Positions 6,564 through 11,665 of a DNA stretch of 11,665 bases are shown piece by piece (within the stretch, counting starts at the first letter, position 1; the number at the start of each line of letters is the position of its first letter). Source of the DNA: Deltaproteobacteria bacterium (GTDB taxonomy: Bacteria > Desulfobacterota > Desulfobulbia > Desulfobulbales > BM004); contig CP070776.1 in assembly GCA_020346205.1 (NCBI GenBank), positions 1,729,040 through 1,740,704 of the forward strand, in the 5' to 3' direction. The position numbers and the translations under genes are program-made. The notes under the pieces were generated by a model. That model saw nothing but the letters and a program-made list of their open reading frames with translations. It did not search any database and was not told the origin of the DNA.

Positions 6564-7541
6564 ATGACAAAAAACATGTTGCAAAAACTTGGGGTACTTT
6601 ATGCAACCCTAGTTTGCTCCCTGACCCTAAGTCCCGTTTGGGCAATCGCCAGCGAGACAGGAGCTTCTACGCCCATGGTGCCGGCTGACGATACAGCCTG
6701 GTGGGTCTGGCCCCTGGTATTACTGGTTGTAACTTTTGTAATGGGAATCGTTGCAGTACTCGGAGGTGTGGGCGGCGGTGTTCTCTATGTGCCTATTATC
6801 AGCGGGTTTTTTCCTTTTCATCTTGATTTTGTCCGCGGCACTGGTCTGCTGGTTGCCCTGTCAGGCGCCTTAGCAGCCGGGCCCGGTCTTCTAAAAATGA
6901 ATATGGCCAGCCTGCGACTTGCCATTCCGGTGGCGCTCATTGCCTCCACCATGGCCATTGTCGGTGCCATGGTCGGTCTGGCACTGCCGACAAACATTGT
7001 GCAGATGCTACTCGGTGCCACCATTCTCGGTATTGTTGTCATCATGTTCACAGCTAAGAAATCTGAGATCCCGGAAGTTAAGCAGGCGGACTCCTTGTCC
7101 TCAGCCCTACGCATTTGCGGCATCTATCATGAAGCCAGTTCCGGGCAGGATATCAACTGGTGCGTACACCGGACCCCCATGGGCTTGGCAACTTTTATCA
7201 TTATCGGTTTCATGGCTGGCATGTTCGGGCTGGGCGCCGGCTGGGCTAACGTTCCTGTGCTCAATCTGATGATGGGTGCGCCTCTCAAGATCTCTGTGGC
7301 CACCAGCAAATTTCTCCTGTCCATCACCGATACTTCTGCCGCCTGGATTTATTTGAATAAGGGTTGTGTCATACCGATGATGGTTGTCCCGTCCCTAATT
7401 GGTATAATGCTCGGCTCCTTTGTCGGTGTGCGGATATTAAAGGTAGCAAAGCCTACCTTTATCCGCTGGATGGTTATCGCAATACTCGGCTTTGCCGGTA
7501 TAAAGGCTCTCACAAAGGGTCTCGGCATAGACCTTTTCTAG
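6564..7541 (+). CDS. Sulfite exporter TauE/SafE-family membrane protein with signal peptide
   Basis: TauE/SafE (DUF81) proteins are inner-membrane permeases; characterised or proposed substrates include sulfite, sulfoacetate and other sulfur anions. The 325-residue protein shows the family's duplicated half-repeats: VLGGVGGGVLYVPII (65-79) in the first and MFGLGAGWANVPVLN (220-234) in the second, with about seven or eight membrane segments. It begins with a basic n-region, a hydrophobic core (about 9-22) and a probable signal cleavage near VWA-IAS (25-30), unusual for the family. A hydrophilic loop with three family-atypical polar stretches (164-203; Cys185 and Cys200) separates the halves. 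ATG 6564 was chosen over ATG 6540 because GGTGAGGAGGAAG, an excellent Shine-Dalgarno, sits just before it. It has its own promoter and a small membrane partner gene 21 nt downstream. Substrate is unknown from sequence alone. Confidence 0.85.
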   Translation: MTKNMLQKLGVLYATLVCSLTLSPVWAIASETGASTPMVPADDTAWWVWPLVLLVVTFVMGIVAVLGGVGGGVLYVPIISGFFPFHLDFVRGTGLLVALSGALAAGPGLLKMNMASLRLAIPVALIASTMAIVGAMVGLALPTNIVQMLLGATILGIVVIMFTAKKSEIPEVKQADSLSSALRICGIYHEASSGQDINWCVHRTPMGLATFIIIGFMAGMFGLGAGWANVPVLNLMMGAPLKISVATSKFLLSITDTSAAWIYLNKGCVIPMMVVPSLIGIMLGSFVGVRILKVAKPTFIRWMVIAILGFAGIKALTKGLGIDLF

Positions 7542-7562
7542 ATATATAAGGAGAACATAATC

Positions 7563-8015
7563 ATGGAAAAACTAACTGTGAAAATGACCACTGAAGCCAC
7601 CGAAGAGCAGCTTCTTTATGCAACTATCCTTGAAAAGGGCATGCTCGTTGGCCTGCTGTTGATGTTTATTACCTTTGCCCTGTATGTATTCGGCATTATG
7701 AAGCCGGCAATTCCCGTAACTGAAATTTCTGGCTACTGGAACCAACCGGTGCACGACTATCTTGTGGCAATCAATAACAACTTTCTCAATTGGGACCACC
7801 TGCCCACCGGCTGGTCCTGGATCAAGCTCATCGGCAAGGGAGACTTCCTCAATTTCATACCTATTGCTATCCTCTCCGGTGTGACCATCTTCTGTTACAT
7901 TGCCATTGTGCCCGGCCTTTTCAGAAGGGGTGATAAGGCTTATGCCATCATGGCCATTGCCGAGGTAGCAATACTTACTTTGGCAGCAAGTGGACTCCTG
8001 GCCGTCGGTCACTAA
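7563..8015 (+). CDS. Small three-helix membrane protein, partner of TauE/SafE (DUF1634-like?)
   Basis: I do not recognise a precise function. The 150-residue protein has a charged N-terminus (1-25) and hydrophobic helices at about 27-46, 97-119 and 126-147. Between helices 1 and 2 is a polar loop rich in aromatics (YWNQPVHDYL, 58-67; WDHLPTGWSWIKL, 77-89), and a basic turn FRRGDKAY (119-126) lies between helices 2 and 3. Small proteins of the DUF1634 kind are often found next to TauE/SafE genes, and the helix pattern is compatible with that, but the match is from memory. It has a strong Shine-Dalgarno (AAGGAG, 7548-7553), follows the TauE gene by 21 nt and is followed by a strong terminator, so the pair forms a two-gene operon. 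A role as accessory subunit of the exporter is inferred from this linkage only. Confidence 0.7.
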   Translation: MEKLTVKMTTEATEEQLLYATILEKGMLVGLLLMFITFALYVFGIMKPAIPVTEISGYWNQPVHDYLVAINNNFLNWDHLPTGWSWIKLIGKGDFLNFIPIAILSGVTIFCYIAIVPGLFRRGDKAYAIMAIAEVAILTLAASGLLAVGH

Positions 8016-8042
8016 TAAACTTAAGTACTTAATTCAAAGCAT

Positions 8043-8078
8043 AAGCCCTGCAGAGTTATCTGCAGGGCTTTTTTATTT
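8043..8078 (+). terminator. Intrinsic terminator of the TauE/SafE operon
   Basis: A perfect 12-bp stem, AAGCCCTGCAGA (8043-8054) and TCTGCAGGGCTT (8059-8070), with a GTTA loop. T residues fill 8069-8074, then ATTT. It begins 28 nt after the stop codon of the small membrane protein. This is a textbook rho-independent terminator in the plus direction. Confidence 0.95.
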
Positions 8079-8180
8079 GGTTACGGATTCCTTTATTTAG
8101 TTAACAAAATGTGTAGAATGTTTCACTTTTGGAGCTGGTAGGAAAATGAAAACTCGTTGCAGGATGTTTGTCATTAGTTT

Positions 8181-8561
8181 CTAAATGTCCTGGGAACTTT
8201 TCAGACTTAAAAGATAAAGTGTGACACTGATGCCAATAAAGACCAGTAAAAATTTAAGCCAAAAAGAGTTGACCAGATAAGCAGAAATAGAAATAGACAA
8301 ACATATCAATCCAATTGCAGTTATTTTTGCCCGTACAGGGATACCTTTTCCACTAAGGTATCCATGAATCATTGGTCCAAGTTTCTGGTGATTCAGCAAC
8401 CAACTGTGAAAACGTTCTGAACTGCGTGCGAAGCAAGCGGCTGCGAGGAGCAGGAGAGGAACAGTTGGCAGAAGCGGCAAGAAGATACCGAGTATTGCTA
8501 ATCCAGTTGCACAAAATCCTACAGCAAGTAATCCATTACGAATGAAGTGATTATTTACCAT
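8181..8561 (-). CDS. YbaN/DUF454-family inner-membrane protein
   Basis: The 126-residue protein matches the DUF454/YbaN family, whose function is unknown. Hallmarks are an N-terminal hydrophobic hairpin with GIFLPLLPTVPLLLLAAACF (25-44), then ARSSERFHSWLLNHQKLGPM (45-64), the family's conserved polar motif. After that come IPVRAKI (74-80) and two more membrane helices (about 81-97 and 101-119). Four membrane segments in total and ordinary length. It has no obvious functional tie to its neighbours and runs opposite to the upstream TauE operon. The start codon directly follows a short AAAGGG, which partly overlaps the ACTAAAGTT repeat at 8568-8582. This is too close for an ideal Shine-Dalgarno, so expression may be low. 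Confidence 0.85.
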   Translation of the reverse strand: MVNNHFIRNGLLAVGFCATGLAILGIFLPLLPTVPLLLLAAACFARSSERFHSWLLNHQKLGPMIHGYLSGKGIPVRAKITAIGLICLSISISAYLVNSFWLKFLLVFIGISVTLYLLSLKSSQDI

Positions 8562-8567
8562 CCCTTT

Positions 8568-8582
8568 AACTTTAGTTTACTT
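8568..8582 (-). repeat. Intergenic repeat copy AAGTAAACTAAAGTT
   Basis: On the minus strand this is AAGTAAACTAAAGTT, differing by a one-base indel and a substitution from AAGTGACTAAAGTT at 3827-3840. It lies immediately before the YbaN-like start codon. It supports a dispersed short-repeat family in intergenic DNA. Confidence 0.5.
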
Positions 8583-8662
8583 GCCATTGTTTAGATTTTG
8601 TGAAACGCCAATTCAGTTAACAATACTAGATATAGTTTTAAGTTTCCAGCACAGAGGCAGGT

Positions 8663-8713
8663 TTGTCGTTCAACAAAACGAACGACGATTATCGGGTAAC
8701 GAGACAACCCGAT
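8663..8713. other. Two tandem hairpins, candidate structured RNA
   Basis: Two perfect 7-bp inverted repeats lie 4 nt apart: GTCGTTC/GAACGAC (8665-8671, 8680-8686; 8-nt loop) and ATCGGGT/ACCCGAT (8691-8697, 8707-8713; 9-nt loop). They are followed on the plus strand by a T-rich stretch (about 8734-8752). They sit between two leftward genes and are not explained by coding. They might belong to a small RNA, an mRNA 3' end or leader, or a remnant of a repeat element. I could not match them to a known RNA family. Confidence 0.45.
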
Positions 8714-8754
8714 GATTGACAGACAGAAGTCCGTTTCCTTTTTTTGTTTTTTAA

Positions 8755-8825
8755 AGCCGATGGATGTGCCTTATATTCAGGTAAGCGACTAACGGGAGAC
8801 TCCGAAGATGAGGTGCAGCCGATGG
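8755..8825. repeat. 9-bp direct repeat AGCCGATGG around a 53-bp GC-richer segment
   Basis: AGCCGATGG occurs at 8755-8763 and 8817-8825, enclosing 53 bp that are richer in G+C than the flanks. The second copy ends 2 bp before the stop codon of the leftward TauE gene. The layout could mark a small insertion with target-site duplication or a stem-bearing element, but no inverted termini or transposase are seen. Confidence 0.4.
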
Positions 8826-8827
8826 CC

Positions 8828-9724
8828 TCATACAAAGAACTGAACTATATACCTGATAGAAACAACAAATATAATAACTGCTAGAATCACCTGTATTATC
8901 CTCTCCGGCACAAATCTCTGACAGGAGGCGCCAAGGTACATACCAACCAATCCGCCGAGCCCGAAAAGAATTCCCAACAGCCAGTCAGGCGGCGCCGGGG
9001 AGCCGTTGTAAAAGGGCACCAGGGAGTATATGGCAACACCTACGATAGAAGTAGCAAATGTGCCGAAGATGGCGGCGCCGGCCACAGTATGCACCGGGAT
9101 ATTCAAAAATGCCACGCAGAAGGGCGCAATAATGGCGCCGCCCCCAATACCGTAAATACCGCCGATAATCCCTACTACGAGGGCCAGGGCCATAATTGAA
9201 ATATGGCTGAACTCCACCCTCCGGTATTGGAAATCAAATCCCATTCTCGTCAGGCTGTAGGTCACGTTGCGCACCTCAAAATCATTCTCCCCTTCGGTTG
9301 TCCTTTCATCAACTTTTACAAGTGTCTTTTTCAAGACCCTGAAGCCGATGTAGAGCAGGATTATTCCGACGAAAAGCTTGAATGCTTTTGGGTCCGGCAG
9401 GTAACGCACCCGGATGTAATAGCCGACCAGAACTCCCGGCAGGGTGCCTATGGTGATAGCCAGGGCTAAAGGCCAGACCATCCTGCCTTCCCGCATATAG
9501 CGCAGGATACCCCCAGGTGTTCCCACCACGTTATATAAAAAATTAGTGGCGCTTACTGATGGGGAGGTAAAGCCCAGGACACTCATTTGGAATGGCAGGA
9601 TCAGAAAAGCACCGGTTATGCCGGCCATTGAAGAAAAAAATGAAATAACAAAAGCCACCAATGGCGGAAGCAAAATTGATGTTTCAACACCTGAGACTGA
9701 AAAAAGAATGCGAAAAAAATCCAT
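8828..9724 (-). CDS. Sulfite exporter TauE/SafE-family permease (second copy)
   Basis: A 298-residue inner-membrane protein of the TauE/SafE (DUF81) family. The two half-repeats are visible: SSMAGITGAFLILPFQMSVL (31-50) in the first and GIIGGIYGIGGGAIIAPFCV (185-204) in the second. Hydrophobic helices fall near 17-34, 85-104, 115-131, 175-205, 211-237, 247-267 and 275-297. A charged cytoplasmic-type loop (132-172, with KVDERTTEGENDFE) joins the halves. It differs from the other copy at 6564-7541: no signal peptide, a different linker, opposite strand and no partner gene. They are distant paralogs, not a recent duplication. The substrate is probably a small sulfur-containing or carboxylic anion, but this cannot be read from sequence. 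Shine-Dalgarno is weak (AAGAAAG next to ATG). It is divergent from mnhE over a 162-bp gap. Confidence 0.9.
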   Translation of the reverse strand: MDFFRILFSVSGVETSILLPPLVAFVISFFSSMAGITGAFLILPFQMSVLGFTSPSVSATNFLYNVVGTPGGILRYMREGRMVWPLALAITIGTLPGVLVGYYIRVRYLPDPKAFKLFVGIILLYIGFRVLKKTLVKVDERTTEGENDFEVRNVTYSLTRMGFDFQYRRVEFSHISIMALALVVGIIGGIYGIGGGAIIAPFCVAFLNIPVHTVAGAAIFGTFATSIVGVAIYSLVPFYNGSPAPPDWLLGILFGLGGLVGMYLGASCQRFVPERIIQVILAVIIFVVSIRYIVQFFV

Positions 9725-9886
9725 CTTTCTTGATAAAGATTTGCGCTATAGGTATAAATACTTATAAAAAACGGTTGTTTTTTCAGAGGTATTAATTACA
9801 TTGGCGCTAGCATAGATCATTTAACGAGCAGCTCAAAGTAAAATCATACTTGTTTAACGGTTTGTAACAAAACAGAACGGTCTTAT

Positions 9887-10366
9887 ATGCGATATATCTA
9901 CACCTTTCTGATCATGTTCGGGTTCTGGATTCTGCTCTCGGGCAAGTTCGACCTTTTCCATTTAACGCTTGGGGTCATCTCCAGTGCGCTGGTTTCTTTT
10001 CTTTCAGCCGATATATTAATGCACGAAACTGGCAAGAGTAAAAGGCTGTTAATCGGCTTCAGGTTTATATCCTATATTCCCTGGCTGCTCTACCAGATAG
10101 TGCTTTCCACCATACATGTTGCCTTACTGGCCCTTCAGCCTGACGTAAAAAAGAAAATTGATCCTACAATTGTCACCTTTAAAACAAAGCTGCAGAGCAA
10201 TGTGGCCCGGGTGGCTCTGGCCAACTCCATAACCCTGACACCCGGTACAATTACTATCAGGATTGAAGATGATATTTTTTATGTGCATGCCATCAGCCGA
10301 AAGGCGGCTGAGGGCTTGCCTGGTGAAATGGAAGATAGGCTGGCCCGGGTCTTTGAGAGAGAATAA
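9887..10366 (+). CDS. mnhE: Na+/H+ antiporter subunit MnhE (MrpE / MbhA-type)
   Basis: First gene of an Mrp-type multisubunit cation/proton antiporter operon. The 159-residue product has the MnhE fold: two or three N-terminal membrane segments (about 5-18, 24-42, 56-83), the RFISYIPWLLYQIVLSTIHV stretch (59-78), and the conserved cytoplasmic motif ARVALANSITLTPGT (107-121). The C-terminal domain follows with VHAISR (133-138). Length is normal. MnhE is thought to help assembly and stability of the complex. The same small subunit occurs in membrane-bound hydrogenases (MbhA), so this gene alone does not settle which complex it serves. Its stop codon directly abuts the mnhF start (TAA|ATG). Ribosome site is weak (ACGG). 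Confidence 0.93.
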   Translation: MRYIYTFLIMFGFWILLSGKFDLFHLTLGVISSALVSFLSADILMHETGKSKRLLIGFRFISYIPWLLYQIVLSTIHVALLALQPDVKKKIDPTIVTFKTKLQSNVARVALANSITLTPGTITIRIEDDIFYVHAISRKAAEGLPGEMEDRLARVFERE

Positions 10367-10678
10367 ATGGACGGATTTTTTCTAGGCATAGGTATAGCGC
10401 TCTGTTTTCTAATGCTTTTGACTTTGCACCGGGCTATCCATGGTCCTACTGCCATTGACCGGATAATGGGTGTGAATGTCATCGGCACAAAGACAACCAT
10501 TCTTCTGGTAATTATCGGCACCCTTTATCACCGGGTGGACATGTTTGTTGATATTGCCCTGGCCTATGCTCTGTTGAACTTTATTGTCACCATAGGTGCC
10601 TCGCGTTATTTCCAGCACCATAAAAATCTCAACCCAAAGGGATACGGTTTCAGGTTCAAACCGGAGGAGGACAAATGA
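10367..10678 (+). CDS. mnhF: Na+/H+ antiporter subunit MnhF (MrpF / MbhB-type)
   Basis: A 103-residue protein with three membrane helices (about 3-22, 40-55, 59-80). The MrpF signature HGPTAIDRIMGVNVIGTKT (25-43) follows the first helix and includes the conserved acidic Asp31. Helix 3 carries FVDIALAYALLNF (60-72), another family motif. In Mrp complexes MrpF is a small core subunit, and acidic residues in it matter for ion transport. The gene starts right at the mnhE stop and overlaps the mnhG start by 4 bp (ATGA), indicating translational coupling. Length is slightly above the usual 85-95 because of a basic tail (GYGFRFKPEEDK). Confidence 0.94.
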   Translation: MDGFFLGIGIALCFLMLLTLHRAIHGPTAIDRIMGVNVIGTKTTILLVIIGTLYHRVDMFVDIALAYALLNFIVTIGASRYFQHHKNLNPKGYGFRFKPEEDK

Positions 10679-11004
10679 ATATTCTCATTATCATGCTTCT
10701 CCTTTCCGGTGTTTTGTTGTTTTTCGCTACAACGGTCGGAATTATCCGTTTTCCTGATTTCTATACCAGAATGCATGCCGCGGGCAAGGGAGACACCCTC
10801 TCATCACTGTTAATGCTGGGGGGACTGGTGATTTATGAATTACACGAAATCAACCTGGCCACCATTCTGGTAGGATTTAAAATCCTGTTAATTGTTGTTT
10901 TTATTTTTATGGCAAGTCCCACTGCAACCCATTCCATCATAGATGCCGGTCTCGAATCAGGAGCGGAACCATGGCAAAAGGATAAAGCAGAGGGAGAGGC
11001 ATAA
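10675..11004 (+). CDS. mnhG: Na+/H+ antiporter subunit MnhG (MrpG / MbhC-type)
   Basis: A 109-residue protein with three membrane helices (about 3-20, 42-56, 61-80). The nearly invariant MrpG motif GIIRFPDFYTRMHAAGKGDT (22-41) lies between the first two helices. The C-terminal 25 residues are hydrophilic. MrpG is a small core subunit of the antiporter, and the same fold is used in Mbh-type complexes. The Shine-Dalgarno GGAGGAGG (10663-10670) lies within the end of mnhF and is strong. The next gene begins one base after the stop, so E, F, G and the following fused subunit form one translationally coupled operon. Confidence 0.95.
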   Translation: MNILIIMLLLSGVLLFFATTVGIIRFPDFYTRMHAAGKGDTLSSLLMLGGLVIYELHEINLATILVGFKILLIVVFIFMASPTATHSIIDAGLESGAEPWQKDKAEGEA

Positions 11005-11005
11005 G

Positions 11006-11665
11006 ATGATCTGGCAAATTGACTTAAGCGTCCTTACACTCGTAGCTCTTTGTGCCGTTGCCACCATAATGGTCAAGGATCTTCTCAGTGCTGCCATTAT
11101 TTTCGGGGCATACAGTTTCCTCATGTGCCTGCTATGGACAGAAATGGGAGCAGTGGATGTCGCTTTCACAGAGGCCGCAGTTGGTGCCGGGGTCAGTACT
11201 ATCCTGTTTATTGCCACCGCATATCAGACCACAAGAACGGTCAAGAAGAGAAAGAAAGGGCGTTACCTGGCCAAGGCCATAGGGCTGTCGGCAGCTCTCA
11301 TCATGGGCCTGGTGCTTCTCGCTGCCGAATCGCATTTTCCACGTTTTGCAGATCCCAGCTCACCAGCCAGCCTGCACCTTTCGCCATACTATATCACCCA
11401 CACCCTGGCCGATACTGCAGTACCCAATGCTGTGACTTCGGTGCTTGCCGATTACAGGGGTTTTGACACAATGTTTGAAACTGCGGTTATTTTCGCTGCC
11501 GGACTGGCTGTAATTGCCATACTGCGCCGTGTCAAGCAGGCAGACCGCTGTGAACTGCCGGAGCCTGTTATCATATCCGAGGGGTATCAGGATACGATCA
11601 TCCGCTTTGTCAGCCGCCAGCTCGTTCCTTTTATGCAGCTTTTTGCTCTCTATGTAGTGGCACAT
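11006..11665 (+). CDS. Fused antiporter/hydrogenase membrane subunit: MbhD/MbhE-like plus start of MnhB (partial)
   Basis: The frame is open to the right edge (220 codons seen). Residues 1-75 look like DUF4040/MbhD, equivalent to the C-terminal part of MrpA: MVKDLLSAAIIFGAYSFLMC (22-41) and VDVAFTEAAVGAGVSTILFI (50-69). Residues 90-175 resemble MbhE: ESHFPRFADPSSPAS (108-122), then NAVTSVLADYRGFDTMFETA (141-160). From about 195 the sequence RFVSRQLVPFMQLFALYVVAH (200-220) is the usual start of an MnhB domain, which normally continues into a GxxxPGGGFxGG motif outside the window. So one gene probably carries MbhD, MbhE and MnhB. The ATG has a Shine-Dalgarno (AGGGAGAGG, 10991-10999) and directly follows mnhG. 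Whether the rest is an Mrp antiporter or a hydrogenase-type complex depends on genes beyond the edge. Confidence 0.82.
   Translation, partial: MIWQIDLSVLTLVALCAVATIMVKDLLSAAIIFGAYSFLMCLLWTEMGAVDVAFTEAAVGAGVSTILFIATAYQTTRTVKKRKKGRYLAKAIGLSAALIMGLVLLAAESHFPRFADPSSPASLHLSPYYITHTLADTAVPNAVTSVLADYRGFDTMFETAVIFAAGLAVIAILRRVKQADRCELPEPVIISEGYQDTIIRFVSRQLVPFMQLFALYVVAH

Noticed and set aside
7572..8012. A 146-codon open frame antisense to nearly the whole small membrane-protein gene
   Set aside because: The plus-strand gene has a strong Shine-Dalgarno, an operon partner, a hydrophobic pattern and a terminator. The antisense frame has low-complexity polar sequence and no ribosome site of note, so it is a codon shadow.
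8755..8825. Lysine- or glycine-type riboswitch suggested by GAGGTGCAG and GGGAGACTCCG
   Set aside because: Only short fragments resemble those aptamers. The required helices and order are missing, and the segment lies at the 3' end of the TauE gene without a fitting downstream gene.
9753..9766. Near-palindrome TATAAATACTTATA upstream of the leftward TauE gene as an operator
   Set aside because: AT-only, imperfect and short in an AT-rich gap. It cannot be told from chance without comparison to relatives.
11050..11466. A 138-codon frame overlapping the fused antiporter subunit in another frame
   Set aside because: His/Arg/Cys-rich shadow with no membrane pattern. The other frame, from 11006, carries clear DUF4040/MbhE motifs and a good ribosome site.

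Overview
The window looks like chromosomal DNA from a Gram-negative, anaerobic-type bacterium. My best guess is a member of the Desulfobacterota (former Deltaproteobacteria); this is inferred from gene content, not proven. Pointers are two TauE/SafE sulfur-anion-exporter-type proteins, one paired with a small membrane protein, an Mrp/Mbh-like cation antiporter operon with a fused MbhD/MbhE/MnhB-type subunit, and an intergenic ACTAAAGT repeat family. No transposase, integrase, CRISPR array, tRNA or rRNA gene was seen.

Left part (1-1216, minus strand): the conserved rpmH-rnpA-yidD-yidC block (ribosomal protein L34, RNase P protein, YidD, and the N-terminus of the YidC insertase running off the left edge). 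rpmH has a good sigma70-like promoter and a roughly 140-nt leader that can fold. A 342-bp gap separates this block from rightward genes: an FmdB-type zinc-ribbon protein, mnmG (tRNA wobble-uridine modification) and lgt (lipoprotein diacylglyceryl transferase). A tandem/inverted short repeat lies between mnmG and lgt.

Middle part (4771-8078): a leftward gene encodes one 482-residue protein that joins a complete endonuclease III (Nth) to a complete exonuclease III (Xth), two successive steps of base-excision repair. A 344-bp AT-rich divergent gap carries promoters in both directions. Rightward from it come a TauE/SafE-family permease with a signal peptide and a small three-helix membrane protein, ended by a textbook intrinsic terminator.

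Right part (8181-11665): a leftward YbaN/DUF454 membrane protein, an unexplained intergenic segment with two hairpins and a 9-bp direct repeat, and a second, divergent TauE/SafE permease. Then a tightly packed rightward operon, mnhE-mnhF-mnhG, is followed by a fused MbhD/MbhE/MnhB-like subunit cut by the right edge. This order resembles the cation-translocating module of Mrp antiporters and membrane-bound hydrogenases.

Most of the window is ordinary housekeeping and transport. The points most worth a second look are the Nth-Xth fusion, the structured segment at 8663-8825, the identity of the complex that begins at 9887, and the TauE plus small-membrane-protein pair.
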